A stretch of DNA of 64,000 nucleotides from Hebobacterum sp964559435. GTDB taxonomy: Bacteria; Armatimonadota; Hebobacteria; Hebobacterales; Hebobacteraceae. Position numbers and translations under genes: made by a program. The first letter of the stretch is position 1, and each line of letters begins with the position of its first letter. Under the pieces are notes generated by a model. That model worked only from the letters and a program-made list of their open reading frames with translations, ran no database searches and was not told where the DNA came from. Shown here piece by piece: positions 34,959 through 44,573 of this stretch. The stretch is taken from assembly GCA_964559435.1 (NCBI GenBank), contig CAZLHI010000010.1:33521-97520 (forward strand), read 5' to 3'.

Positions 34959-35567
34959 ATGAGCCAACAGGTGCCCGAGCAGCATCCCCTGCGCCTTCTC
35001 TTCCGGGAAGCAACCGAGTGGGCCTTTCGACACGGCCGGTTCCCTGAGCCCCGCGCCCGAGACACCAGGCTCAAAGGCTATCTGTCGGAGGACCTCCTGG
35101 TGCGCTTCCTGCACGTGGACCGCCTCTATCGGCTGCGTGACGCACGCGGGAGGCCGCTCGCCGACGTCGCGGAGATGTTGATATCCGGGGCGGCCGGCGG
35201 CGTTTCTCCCGAGATCCGGGCGCTCACGGTGCAGCGACATATCGGGGACTACACGCTCTTCATCACCGGCCTGTTCCCGGAGAGCCTCGAGCGCCTCCGG
35301 CGCGACTGGCGCCGAAAGGACTCGGTGATGGTACAGCTCGGCGACCTCGTCGTTCCCTTCCGAGACCCCGGCGAGTACTACGAGGAGGCGGGCCGCCGCG
35401 CCTACCGACAGGCGGCCGAGATCGGTCTCGAAGTCGGGCTCACCGAGGCCGAAGTCTTCGCCACGCTCTCCGATTTCTTCCGTACCTACTCTGAACTGAT
35501 GGGCCTCATCAGGATGTACCTCGATGCCAGCCCCGTCTTCCAGAGGCACGGCGGCGTCATAAGCTAG
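34959..35567 (+). CDS. Conserved-looking protein of unknown function
   Basis: 202 residues, apparently cytoplasmic (no signal or TM). Helical, Arg-rich, with a distinctive centre HIGDYTLFITGLFPESLERL and a following PGEYYEEAGRRAYRQAAEIG. I do not recognise the family. It lies 105 bp after sigH on the same strand and might be co-transcribed. Confidence 0.55.
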   Translation: MSQQVPEQHPLRLLFREATEWAFRHGRFPEPRARDTRLKGYLSEDLLVRFLHVDRLYRLRDARGRPLADVAEMLISGAAGGVSPEIRALTVQRHIGDYTLFITGLFPESLERLRRDWRRKDSVMVQLGDLVVPFRDPGEYYEEAGRRAYRQAAEIGLEVGLTEAEVFATLSDFFRTYSELMGLIRMYLDASPVFQRHGGVIS

Positions 35568-35663
35568 GGCGCCCCGCCCATCGCGCTCCCCTCACTCCCG
35601 CGCCAGCGCGTTTCGCGACCACACCGCACGGCCGAAGGGCTTGCACCTGCCAACAGGAACGTT

Positions 35664-35689
35664 ATAGGGGCCTCTCATAGGGGCCTCTT
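35664..35689 (+). repeat. 13-bp tandem duplication
   Basis: ATAGGGGCCTCTC (35664-35676) is followed directly by ATAGGGGCCTCTT (35677-35689), 57 bp before the glycoside hydrolase start and just upstream of a TATACT sequence at 35701-35706. It may be an operator pair or simple slippage. Confidence 0.5.
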
Positions 35690-35745
35690 GGGCTGGACCT
35701 TATACTGGGTGGCAGGCGAGCGGCGCTGTATGATGGCGCGGAGCG

Positions 35746-37851
35746 ATGAGGGTCCACCGTCGCGGTTTCATCCGCCTATCTGGATGCGGCCTTCTAGCCG
35801 ATGTCGCGGCGGAGACCCTGTTCGACTATGAGGAGAGAGTGATGGCATCGAAGGTGAAGCTCCCGATGGAGCTCAAGCCGGCGAAGCTGCTCGGGAAGCT
35901 GGCTGCCGAGGCGGGCGACGCGCCCATCCAGGGTGCAACCTGGCACGCAGTCAAGGACATCGGGGATGGTCTCGCTTACCGCATGCCTGTCGGCATGCTG
36001 GCGAACGCTAGCCACCTCACCGCCGACCTGCTGGTGGATGGCAATCGCACCGTCGTCTTCCTGCTCCATCTCCAGGAGGGCGAGGACGGCCCGAAGTTCG
36101 GGCTCCACTTCTCTGCCCTCAACCAGTGCCAGGCTCGCATGCGGGTCCCCCTGGAGGCCGTCGATCAGAACCGCTGGGCGTACGACCGCGAGGGGGCATG
36201 GCTCAAGCCGCGGTGCATCGGCGATCGTGTGGACTTGAGCAAAGTGGACCGGATGACCATCACCGTGACGGCGAAGAGCGATCAGCCTGCTCGTTTCTGC
36301 CTCACGCCCGTGACAGCCACCGTCCAGGAGCCGGAGCGGGTCACGAGGCCGATCCTCCCAAAGGGCCCGATAATCGATGGGCTCGGGCAGAGCGCTCTCC
36401 ACGAGTGGCCGGAGAAGAGCCGAAGCCCGGAGGAGGTCGCGGCACGGCTCAAGAGCCAGCTCGAAGCCGCGGCCGATCATCGCTTCCCTCGGGGCTGGTC
36501 GCAATGGGGCGGCTCGAAGGAGCTTCGTTTCGAGGCGACGGGCTTCTTCCGCACTCACCATGACGGCAACCGCTGGTGGCTCGTAGACCCGGACGGCTGC
36601 GCCTTCTGGTCGGCCGGCATGGATTGCGTGCGCGTGGACACCGATGCGGCCTGCGCCGGGCTCGAGAGCGGGCTGGAGTGGCTGCCGGAGTCCGAGGGTG
36701 AGTGCCGGGAGGCGCACACGCGCGGCTTCGGGAGGCAGCGGCACATCAACTACCTCGCGGCGAACTTCATCCGCGCCTTCGGCGAAGGGTGGTACGAGAA
36801 GTGGGCGCAGATCGCGCTCGGCGAGTTGCCGCGGCTGGGCTTCAACACCGTGGCCAACTGGTCTGACTGGCAGATCGCAAGAGACGCCGGATTCCCCTAC
36901 GTCCGGCCGCTGGACTACCGGCGAGGCCGGGTGCCTCGTGTGTTTCGCGACTTCCCGGACATCTTCCATCCCGAGTTCGAGGCCGAGGCGGCGGAGTTTG
37001 CGAAGCAGCTCGAAGAGACCAGGAACGACCCGGCCTTCATCGGCTACTTCCTCATGAACGAGCCGACGTGGGGCTTCGCCAAGGAGATCCCGGCCGTCGG
37101 GATGCTGTTCAACACGCCCTCGTGCGAGACTCGCCGGGCGCTGGCCGAGTTCCTGAAGAAGAAGCACGGGGCCGACGTTGGTCTCGCCAGCGGCTGGGGT
37201 ATGGATGTGAAGGTAGCCCAAGTGGCGGACGGCGAGTGGAAGAAGGAACTCACGCCAGCGGCTGAGGCGGACCTCCGCGAGTTCAGCGCCGTCATGGTGG
37301 AGAAGCTCTTCTCCACTCTGAGCGCGGCCTGCAAGAAGGTGGACCCGAATCACCTCAACCTCGGCGCCCGCTACTACACCGTGCCGCCGCGGTGGGCGCT
37401 GGAGGGGATGACCTCCTTCGACGTGTTCAGCGTGAATGGATATCAGCAGCGTGTCCGGCCCGAGCTGCAGGAGTTGAGCACGTACGTCCAGCGGCCGGTC
37501 ATGATCGGGGAATGGCACTTCGGCGCCCTCGACGCGGGTCTGCCGGCCAGCGGGATCGGGCACGTCCGAGACCAGCAGGCGAGGGGACAGGCGTACCGGG
37601 TCTACCTCGAGGACGCGGCCGCGAAGCCGTGGTGTGTCGGGGTGCACTGGTTCACGCTCTACGACGAATCCGCGCTCGGCCGCTTCGATGGTGAGAACTG
37701 GAACATCGGCTTCCTCGATGTGTGCAATCGGCCGTATGAACTCCTGGGCGAGGGCGCGCGGGCGAGCCACGAGCGGCTCTACGATGTGGCGACGGGCAAG
37801 GCCGAGCCCTATGACGACGAGCCCGAGTATCTGCCCCTGCTGTTCTTCTGA
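35746..37851 (+). CDS. Putative secreted glycoside hydrolase, clan A (GH50/GH42-like)
   Basis: 701 residues. The N-terminus VHRRGFIRLSGCGLLADVA resembles a Tat signal, so I keep ATG 35746; ATG 35842, with a nearby GAGGAGAGAG, is the alternative cytoplasmic start. An N-terminal beta-rich domain (about 40-190) precedes a TIM barrel. The likely acid/base is Glu439 in LMNEPTWGF and the likely nucleophile Glu589 in VMIGEWHFGA, spaced as in beta-agarase or beta-galactosidase relatives. The substrate is not determinable; a plant or algal beta-galactan is one option. Followed 42 bp later by another glycan-type enzyme. Confidence 0.7.
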   Translation: MRVHRRGFIRLSGCGLLADVAAETLFDYEERVMASKVKLPMELKPAKLLGKLAAEAGDAPIQGATWHAVKDIGDGLAYRMPVGMLANASHLTADLLVDGNRTVVFLLHLQEGEDGPKFGLHFSALNQCQARMRVPLEAVDQNRWAYDREGAWLKPRCIGDRVDLSKVDRMTITVTAKSDQPARFCLTPVTATVQEPERVTRPILPKGPIIDGLGQSALHEWPEKSRSPEEVAARLKSQLEAAADHRFPRGWSQWGGSKELRFEATGFFRTHHDGNRWWLVDPDGCAFWSAGMDCVRVDTDAACAGLESGLEWLPESEGECREAHTRGFGRQRHINYLAANFIRAFGEGWYEKWAQIALGELPRLGFNTVANWSDWQIARDAGFPYVRPLDYRRGRVPRVFRDFPDIFHPEFEAEAAEFAKQLEETRNDPAFIGYFLMNEPTWGFAKEIPAVGMLFNTPSCETRRALAEFLKKKHGADVGLASGWGMDVKVAQVADGEWKKELTPAAEADLREFSAVMVEKLFSTLSAACKKVDPNHLNLGARYYTVPPRWALEGMTSFDVFSVNGYQQRVRPELQELSTYVQRPVMIGEWHFGALDAGLPASGIGHVRDQQARGQAYRVYLEDAAAKPWCVGVHWFTLYDESALGRFDGENWNIGFLDVCNRPYELLGEGARASHERLYDVATGKAEPYDDEPEYLPLLFF

Positions 37852-37893
37852 GCCAGGCGGCAGGAGACTCGGAAGCTAGGGAGAGCATGCTGG

Positions 37894-40317
37894 ATGGTGC
37901 CTGGCCTTGAATCGACTCATCGATTACCTTGGCGATGGATGCTGAAGGGAGTGATGGCTATCGTGGTGTTGATGTCCGGCGGTTCAGCCTGTGGAGCAGA
38001 CACGGTGGTCCTGCAAGAGGGCCGCGGCGGCTATGAAGGCTGCACGGCGACGACCTTCCTGGGAGTGCCGGTGGACACGGCAGATCCGGCGACACGCCAG
38101 CACCTGTGCCTTCGCGGCACGCAGAACCAGGTCCTGATCGCGTTCGATTTGCCGAGGGGGCTGCGCGGGAAGAAGCTGGCGCGGGCGCGCCTGGAGGTGT
38201 TCGTCCCCGAGGTCCGCAACCTCCGGATGATCTGCCAGATCCGGTGCCATCCGGTGGAGCACCCCTGGGAGGAGAACGCGGCCCCGGCGACCAGCGGCGC
38301 GGTGCCCGGAGGCTGGCTTGACGGCACGACCGACTACGGCCGCGGGCGGCCGCCCGGAGTCGTGGACTCCTACGAGCTGTGGGAGTACGATGGGCAGTGG
38401 TTTCCCCACAAGTACTCGTTTCTGGGGGTGCCAGCGGGCGGCAAGTGGATCGACTTCAACATCACGCCACTGGTTCGGCAGCGGCTGAAGCGCCCCGAGG
38501 GCAATAACGGTGTCGCTCTGGTCCCGGTGAATCTGCCGGACCACCGCTTCCCGAACACCGCGGCAATGGACATCCCCGCGCCCTGGCACCCGGATGGGGA
38601 GAAGCGGCCGCGGCTGGTGCTCGAATTCGAGCCGCTCGAGAAGCCGTATCTGGTGGGGATGACTCACACGCTGCGGAAGCTCTGCGACTTCAGCACCCGC
38701 TATCGCTTCTTCGGCCCCTTCGACGAGGAGTACGAGATGGCGATGGCGCGGGACGAGTTCGAGGGGTTCCAGGTGCTCGTGTATCCGATGTCGGGGGCGT
38801 TGGAGGGAGTGACCTTCGAATGGACCGACCTCATCGACCGCGACTCCGGCGCGAGGATACCCGAGGGCGACATCGGGTACTGGTGTCAGCAGGTCTTCCC
38901 GCAGCTTCACGCCAACGGGAAGATCAAGGACTGGTACTTCCACGGCGTGAACTTCGCCATGCCCGATGCGCTGGTCACCGCTCGGCCGCAGGACCTGCCC
39001 GAACACATCTCGACGCCCTTCTGGTTCACCCTCCGGACCCGGCCGGACACGGCGGCCGGGACATACGAAGGCACGATCACCGTGCGGCCGAAGAATGCGC
39101 CGGCCCGGGAGCTGAAGCTGAGGGTGCGGGTGTGGGACTACGCCATCCCGGCGCAATGGAACTTCGAGACGATGGGGCAGATGATCTGGGATGGGGTCGA
39201 GCGGGTGCACGGAGAGGTCACGCCCGAGCTCAAGCGGCGGTACATCGACTTCCTGCTCGATCATCGATTCAGTCCGACCGAGCAGTATCGCGACAAGCTC
39301 TCCCCGGACCTGGAGGACATCCCCTACTGCATCGACCGAGGAATGAGCACGATCTACCTGTCGGGCAACTTCACGGGGGATGCCGACGGCCTCAGGGAGA
39401 GATATGAGGCGGTCCAGAAGCTCGGGCTGATCGACCGGGCCTACCTCTACATCGGCGACGAGACCGACGACTGGGAGGAGATGCGCCGGCGCTCGGACGC
39501 CATCCGGCGGGCCTGCCCGGAGGCGATGATCATGATCGGGGGGAGCTTCCCGCGGCCGGAGCTGGACGGCGTGATCGACATCTTCGACCCCCAGATCAGC
39601 GCGGAGACGAACCAGGTGTACAGCGTGACGGCCGACCAGCTCAAGCCGCTCATCGCGCAGGCGCAGGCCAGGGGGGAGAAGCTCTTCTGGTACGTGGCGG
39701 CGGGGCCGATGCTGCCGTGCCCGAACGTGCAGATGGAGGACCCGCTCATCGCCTCGCGTGTGCTGTTCTGGATGACGTGGAAGTTCGGGGTGACGGGGTT
39801 CGAGTATTACTGCTACAACATCTGGGACCACAACCAGCCCAAGGACGGGAAACGCTGGCCCGACGTGCCGTTCTACCCGCGGGGCTGGGGGGAGACCAAC
39901 GGCGACGGGATGCTGTTCTACCCGGGGCCGGAGGGACCGTTCAGCTCAGTGAGGTTCGAGAACATCAGGAACGGAGTCGAAGACTGGGAGAGCCACTACG
40001 TGCTCCGCAACTACGCCGACGCCCTGCGAGAGAAGGCGAGGCGGGAGCCGAAACTCGGCGCGCAGGCCGGCCCACTCCTGGCGAGGGCGGCGGACATCCT
40101 GGCCGTGCCGGAGGAGGTGTGCGCGGATTTCGTCACCTGGACCTGGGAGCCCGAGGTGCTGCTGGCCGCCCGCCGCCACCTCGGCAACACGATCCACGAG
40201 ATCACGAAGCTGGTCTCCGAGGAGGAGATGCGCGCCGTGCGCACGGCGCGCAAGCAGGCCCAACTCGCCCGCCAGCGGGCGATGCTGAAGCAGCGGGCGG
40301 AGGCCGCGCGGAAGTAG
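37894..40317 (+). CDS. Secreted DUF4091 (GH123-like) glycan enzyme with N-terminal DNRLRE-like domain
   Basis: 807 residues. Signal sequence about 15-34 (ending GGSACGAD, possibly a lipobox). Residues 60-230 form a DNRLRE-like beta module (QVLIAFDLPRGLRGKKLARA). The middle resembles the beta-domain preceding GH123 enzymes, and the C-terminal portion carries the DUF4091 motif PFSSVRFENIRNGVEDWE. A catalytic barrel with LYIGDETDDWEEM (Asp-Glu pair, as in substrate-assisted GH123-type hydrolases) lies between. N-acetylhexosaminidase-type activity is possible but unproven. A basic helical tail ends the protein. Confidence 0.7.
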   Translation: MVPGLESTHRLPWRWMLKGVMAIVVLMSGGSACGADTVVLQEGRGGYEGCTATTFLGVPVDTADPATRQHLCLRGTQNQVLIAFDLPRGLRGKKLARARLEVFVPEVRNLRMICQIRCHPVEHPWEENAAPATSGAVPGGWLDGTTDYGRGRPPGVVDSYELWEYDGQWFPHKYSFLGVPAGGKWIDFNITPLVRQRLKRPEGNNGVALVPVNLPDHRFPNTAAMDIPAPWHPDGEKRPRLVLEFEPLEKPYLVGMTHTLRKLCDFSTRYRFFGPFDEEYEMAMARDEFEGFQVLVYPMSGALEGVTFEWTDLIDRDSGARIPEGDIGYWCQQVFPQLHANGKIKDWYFHGVNFAMPDALVTARPQDLPEHISTPFWFTLRTRPDTAAGTYEGTITVRPKNAPARELKLRVRVWDYAIPAQWNFETMGQMIWDGVERVHGEVTPELKRRYIDFLLDHRFSPTEQYRDKLSPDLEDIPYCIDRGMSTIYLSGNFTGDADGLRERYEAVQKLGLIDRAYLYIGDETDDWEEMRRRSDAIRRACPEAMIMIGGSFPRPELDGVIDIFDPQISAETNQVYSVTADQLKPLIAQAQARGEKLFWYVAAGPMLPCPNVQMEDPLIASRVLFWMTWKFGVTGFEYYCYNIWDHNQPKDGKRWPDVPFYPRGWGETNGDGMLFYPGPEGPFSSVRFENIRNGVEDWESHYVLRNYADALREKARREPKLGAQAGPLLARAADILAVPEEVCADFVTWTWEPEVLLAARRHLGNTIHEITKLVSEEEMRAVRTARKQAQLARQRAMLKQRAEAARK

Positions 40318-40365
40318 CGAGCTGCTGTCGCGCCGGCCCTCAAGTCGGCGGAATCAAAGCTGCCG

Positions 40366-41466
40366 TCAAACCGCGGCCAGTGCCCTGCGCTTCTCCTCGA
40401 TGGTCTGAAGCAGGTGCTCGAAGGAGTCGGCGAAGGCCTTCACGCCCTCCTCCTGGAGCTCTTCAGTGATCCGGTCGAGGTCCACCCCGAGCTCCTTCAG
40501 CTGCGCCGCCCTCGCCTCTTCCTCCGCCAGGTCATCCTCGACCGTGACGCGGGCCTTCCCGTGGTCTCGGAAGGCGTCTATCGTTGCGGGCGGCATGGTG
40601 TTGACGGTGTCGGGGCCGATCAGGGGCTCGACGTACAGCACGTCCGAGTAGTCCGGATTCTTCGTGCTCGTGCTGCCCCAAAGCACCCGCTGCACGCGGG
40701 CGCCCCTGGCGCGGAGATCGGCGAAGTCATCTCCATCGAAGATCTGACGGAACCGCCGGTACACGAGCTTCGAGTTGGCGACGGCGATCTTACCCCTGAG
40801 CGCAAGCGCCTCCGGCGTGCCGATCTCCTCCAGCGCCTTATCGGCCTTGGTGTCCACCCGGCTCACGAAGAAGGAGGCGACCGAGGCCGGGCGGAGCGCG
40901 GCCGGGGCGCGGCAGATGCCCTGGAGGTAGGCATTGGCAACGGCCTCATAGTGGTCCATGGAGAACATGAGCGTGATGTTGATGTTGTATCCCTCGGCCA
41001 GCAAGGTCTCGATGGCCGGGATCCCTTCCTTCGTGGCGGGCACCTTGATCATGAGATTCGGCCGATCGACGAGCTTCCAGAGCCTCCTGACCTCGGCCAG
41101 CGTCCCGTCGGTGTCATTGGCCAGCCGCGGCGAGGCCTCCAAACTCACATACCCATCGCCGCCCTCGCTCTCGTCGTAGCCCGGTCGAAGGATATCGGTC
41201 GCCTGCTGGATGTCCGAGATCGCGAGCTTCTCGTACAGGTCCTGAACGCTCGTGCCGGGGTCGGAGGCGGCGAGCTCCCTGATCTGGGCATCGTAGGTGT
41301 CGCTGCTGGAGATGGCCTTGTCGAAGATCGTCGGGTTGCTGGTGACGCCGCGGATGCCGTCCTCTTCTATGAGCCGCTTCAGCTTTCCGCTGCTCAGCAG
41401 TTCTCGATCTATGTAGTCCAGCCACACGGACTGGCCCAGCTGATGGAGTTGGGAAAGCGGATTCAT
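40366..41466 (-). CDS. tal: Transaldolase
   Basis: 366 residues. Transaldolase features: DGIRGVTSNPTIFDKAI, PNLMIKVPATKEGIPAIETL with the Schiff-base Lys, and NITLMFSMDHYEAVANAYL. The length matches the longer bacterial TalB-like/Tal-Pgi N-terminal class. It exchanges dihydroxyacetone units in the non-oxidative pentose phosphate pathway. Translation is coupled to rpiB: the start overlaps the rpiB stop by 4 bp. Confidence 0.93.
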   Translation of the reverse strand: MNPLSQLHQLGQSVWLDYIDRELLSSGKLKRLIEEDGIRGVTSNPTIFDKAISSSDTYDAQIRELAASDPGTSVQDLYEKLAISDIQQATDILRPGYDESEGGDGYVSLEASPRLANDTDGTLAEVRRLWKLVDRPNLMIKVPATKEGIPAIETLLAEGYNINITLMFSMDHYEAVANAYLQGICRAPAALRPASVASFFVSRVDTKADKALEEIGTPEALALRGKIAVANSKLVYRRFRQIFDGDDFADLRARGARVQRVLWGSTSTKNPDYSDVLYVEPLIGPDTVNTMPPATIDAFRDHGKARVTVEDDLAEEEARAAQLKELGVDLDRITEELQEEGVKAFADSFEHLLQTIEEKRRALAAV

Positions 41467-41942
41467 GTTCGGTTCCTTTCTACGGTCGGCACCAGCGCTG
41501 GGTTCCGCTCTAATGCGACCACCTTCGCCAATCGGCCGCGATGTCTTTCCTCGCCAGAGAACGAGGCCTTCAAGAAGGCCGTCGTCAACTCCCGGGCGAG
41601 CTCCGGGCCGACGACGCGCGACCCGAGCACCAGCACGTTCATGTCATCGTGCTCCACGCCCTGATGTGCCGAATACGTGTCGTGGCAAAGGCCCGCGCGG
41701 ATACCTCGAAGCTTATTGGCCGCCACCGATGCCCCCACGCCACTGCCGCAGACGAGCACACCGCGATCTGCTCGGTGTTCCACAACGGCCCTGCCCACGG
41801 CACTCGCGAAGTCGGGGTAGTCGCTGGGTTCCGAGCTATTGGCGCCGAGATCCACCACTTCGTGGCCCAGCGCCTTCAGATGCTCGGCCAGCATCTTCTT
41901 CACCTCGAAGCCGGCGTGATCGGCGCCTAATGCGACTCGCAT
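41463..41942 (-). CDS. rpiB: Ribose-5-phosphate isomerase B
   Basis: 159 residues. MRVALGADHAGFEVKKMLAE at the N-terminus, the catalytic-Cys loop VLVCGSGVGASVAANK, and HDTYSAHQGVEHDDMNVLVL are diagnostic of the RpiB/LacAB family. It interconverts ribose-5-phosphate and ribulose-5-phosphate. It forms a two-gene pentose phosphate operon with tal. Confidence 0.93.
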   Translation of the reverse strand: MRVALGADHAGFEVKKMLAEHLKALGHEVVDLGANSSEPSDYPDFASAVGRAVVEHRADRGVLVCGSGVGASVAANKLRGIRAGLCHDTYSAHQGVEHDDMNVLVLGSRVVGPELARELTTAFLKASFSGEERHRGRLAKVVALERNPALVPTVERNRT

Positions 41943-42196
41943 GCTCGGCCTCTCTCTCCAGCCATCACAACTTCGCCGGCCGCGCCAGATACACTCCTAC
42001 AATCGCTTGTGCGACTGCGTCCCTCACAGACAGAAGGCGTCTCGTTTCGGGCACATGCGACCGATTGCGCGGGGACGCCGAGCGCCCCTCGCCGCCAGGA
42101 GTGGGGCCCCTGCGAAGCGAATGACCGAGGAACTGCCGGCCGCGCAGCGTCGGGGATTCGCAGTCGCCGACCTCGCGGCGAGCGAGGAGGTCAGCC

Positions 42197-42676
42197 ATGG
42201 CCAAGATGCTCATCTGCTACTACTCCCGCAGCGGGAACACCGAGAAGATGGCCGAAGAGGTCGCCGCAGGAGCCCGCGAAGTGACCCCCGTCAGCGTGGA
42301 CCTTCGGCCCATCGGCGAGGTGTCGCCGGACGCCTTACTGAACTTCGACTCCATCGTCATCGGTTCGCCGGTGTACTACGGCACGATGGCGGCCGAGGTG
42401 AAGGACCTGATCGACAAGAGCGTGAAGCATCACGGCAAGCTCACGGGAAAGGTCGGCGGCGCGTTCGCCTCCTCGGGCGGTCCCGGCGGAGGCAACGAGA
42501 CGACTGTGCTCGACATCCTCAAGGCGCTCTTGATCCACGGGATGATTGTGCAGGGCGATGCCGAGGGAGACCACTACGGTCCCATCGCAGTTGGGGCGCC
42601 CGACGAGAGATCGCGCGCTGAGTGTCGCCGTTTCGGCAGGCGTATGGCGGAACTCGTATCGAGAATCGCTGAGTGA
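42197..42676 (+). CDS. Flavodoxin-fold NAD(P)H:quinone oxidoreductase-like protein
   Basis: 159 residues, ATG behind GAGGAGG. The FMN phosphate loop is YYSRSGNTEKMAEEV. IGSPVYYGTMAAEVKDLID and GGAFASSGGPGGGNETTVLD are the second and third flavin loops of WrbA-like proteins. It is short, as flavodoxins go, and probably a two-electron quinone reductase or an electron carrier. Divergent from rpiB across a 254-bp gap with no other gene. Confidence 0.85.
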   Translation: MAKMLICYYSRSGNTEKMAEEVAAGAREVTPVSVDLRPIGEVSPDALLNFDSIVIGSPVYYGTMAAEVKDLIDKSVKHHGKLTGKVGGAFASSGGPGGGNETTVLDILKALLIHGMIVQGDAEGDHYGPIAVGAPDERSRAECRRFGRRMAELVSRIAE

Positions 42677-42780
42677 TGAGTCTTCAGGTCGCGAGGCGAC
42701 GATCGGCGAGCCGCGCGGCCGGTTCGAGCTCACCTGCTTGTCTTGCTATCAACTCATAGATTAGGTACGCAAGATTTTTC

Positions 42781-42809
42781 TTGTCAGCGAGAAGTAGCTG
42801 TGATATACT
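42781..42809 (+). promoter_or_regulatory. Promoter in the dnaA upstream region
   Basis: TTGTCA (42781-42786), 17-base spacer, TATACT (42804-42809), reading toward dnaA. The transcript would have a leader of nearly 400 bases crossing the upstream DnaA boxes. Confidence 0.6.
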
Positions 42810-42840
42810 TCCGCCTGTCGGACTGAGGCGCGCTGTGAGT

Positions 42841-43205
42841 GACGGCGGTTGGGTCTGGATAGCTCCTGAGTTATCCACAGTTGTTGATAACACTGTGGAT
42901 TCACGCGTCCGCCCAAAGCCTGGGGTTTTCGGCCCTCGGGCCTTCTTTCGGGCGCGGACCAAGCGTCAGGGCCTCGGGCGAAGATAAGCAAGAAAAAGCA
43001 GCAACTATCGAGCTTTCTTTCATTCTGAAGTCGAAGCCGATCTAGCTATCCACACCCCGATCCCCAGCCGGAGATATCTGTCCGCCGACGGTCAGTTCCA
43101 AGCGGATCCCCAGTTCGACCTGACTACCGAACGCGCGCCCAGGGGCGAGGGCAGGACGGCCGCTGGCGCGAGCAAGTCGATCCTAATCTTCGCAGGGGGA
43201 GCCGC
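42841..43205. other. Upstream dnaA control/origin region with DnaA boxes
   Basis: A perfect DnaA box TTATCCACA lies at 42871-42879, a weaker reverse match TGTGGATTC at 42894-42902, and CTATCCACA at 43046-43054 (one mismatch). An A-rich stretch occurs around 42980-43020. The 42677-43205 gap contains no supportable gene; short ORFs there are not convincing. Confidence 0.65.
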
Positions 43206-44573
43206 ATGAGCGAATCGCGGTCGTCGGCGCAGGAAGTGTGGCAGCAGGTCCTGGCGGCGCTCGATAAGAAAGCCGCGCGCCCCTCCTTTCAAAGCTCACT
43301 ACGCCAAGTCAGGCCCAAGGCCATCGACGACAACCGTCTGGAACTCATCGTTGGTACGGAGTTCGCCCGGGATTGGCTCGAGAAGCGCGGGAAGAAGGCA
43401 ATAGAATCGGCACTCCAGACGGTGGTGGAGCGACCCCTGGAGGTGACCTTCGAACTCGGGCAGATGGGCCTGGAGCTGGACCGGGACGGACGCTCGCCGC
43501 GGCACCGCTCGGACCGCAGGACGCTGCGGCCGCAACCGGAGGGCCTCGAGAGCACCCCCCTGAGCCCACGGTACACCTTCGAGAACTTCGTCGTCGGCAA
43601 GAGCAACCAGTTCGCGCAGGCCGCGGCGCTGGCTGTGGCCAGAAAGCCCGCACGGTCATACAATCCGCTGTTCATCTTCGGCGGGGTGGGACTCGGAAAG
43701 ACCCACCTGATGCAGGCGATCGGACACGAGGTACACCGGGAGCACCCACATCTGCGCGTCGAGTACGTCTCCGGCGACACCTTCACTTTCCACGTCGTGA
43801 CCTCGATCCGCGAAGACCGCTTCGGCGCGTTTCGCAAGAAGTACCATGATGTTGATGTGTGGCTCATGGACGACATACAGTTCATCGCGGCCAAGGAGCG
43901 CACCGAAGCGGAATTCTTCCAGGTCTTCAACACGCTTTACGAGACCGGCCGGCAAGTCATCATCGCAAGCGACCGCCCACCGAAGGAACTCCAGGTGATA
44001 GACGACAGACTTCGCTCGCGGTTCGAGTGGGGTCTGACCGCCGACATCAAGCCGCCGGACCTCGAAACCCGGATTGCAATCTTGACGCGGCGAGCGGCAG
44101 CGGAGAACGTCGAGGTGCCCGAAGAAGTCCTCCACTTCATGGCACGGCGGGTGAAGTCGAACATCCGGGTCTTAGAGGGCGCTCTCATCACTCTCTTGGC
44201 GGCGGCGTCGCTCACCGACACGCCGATCACCCTCTCCCTGGCTGCGCAGCAATTGAGGGATCATTCGCTCGACGCGCAACAGCCGCTGAGCATTGGCCGT
44301 ATACAGCAGCTGGTGGCCGACCACTTCAACTTCACGGTGCCAGAGCTGACCGCGCGCACGCGCCAGCGCGACGTCGTCCGCGCGCGGCAGATCGCCATGT
44401 ACCTATGCCGAGATGTGCTCAAGGCTTCCTATCCCAGCATCGCCCGGGCTTTCGGCGGCAAGGACCACTCGACGGTTATCCACGCGTGTGAGAAGATACG
44501 AACTGAGATGGCCGATAGCTCGGTGCGAGCCTTGGTCAACGAACTTGGCGCGCGGTTGCGGATAGACGTGTAG
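43206..44573 (+). CDS. dnaA: Chromosomal replication initiator protein DnaA
   Basis: 455 residues. Domain I about 1-85, a short linker (about 86-115, DRDGRSPRHRSDRRT region), then the AAA+ domain starting PRYTFENFVVGKSNQFAQAA with Walker A GGVGLGKTHLMQA and Walker B VWLMDDIQFIA. Domain IV ends with the DnaA-box-binding signature AFGGKDHSTVIHACEKI. It initiates replication at oriC and probably regulates itself through the boxes upstream. DnaA boxes also flank the gene downstream. Confidence 0.97.
   Translation: MSESRSSAQEVWQQVLAALDKKAARPSFQSSLRQVRPKAIDDNRLELIVGTEFARDWLEKRGKKAIESALQTVVERPLEVTFELGQMGLELDRDGRSPRHRSDRRTLRPQPEGLESTPLSPRYTFENFVVGKSNQFAQAAALAVARKPARSYNPLFIFGGVGLGKTHLMQAIGHEVHREHPHLRVEYVSGDTFTFHVVTSIREDRFGAFRKKYHDVDVWLMDDIQFIAAKERTEAEFFQVFNTLYETGRQVIIASDRPPKELQVIDDRLRSRFEWGLTADIKPPDLETRIAILTRRAAAENVEVPEEVLHFMARRVKSNIRVLEGALITLLAAASLTDTPITLSLAAQQLRDHSLDAQQPLSIGRIQQLVADHFNFTVPELTARTRQRDVVRARQIAMYLCRDVLKASYPSIARAFGGKDHSTVIHACEKIRTEMADSSVRALVNELGARLRIDV

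Noticed and set aside
35794..37770. 658-residue minus-strand frame
   Set aside because: Shadow of the glycoside hydrolase, whose catalytic motifs are readable on the plus strand.
37984..39831. 615-residue minus-strand frame
   Set aside because: Shadow of the DUF4091 gene; His/Arg/Val-rich composition without domain pattern.
42781..42987. 68-residue plus-strand ORF upstream of dnaA
   Set aside because: It runs through the promoter -10 and the perfect DnaA box and has no ribosome-binding site.
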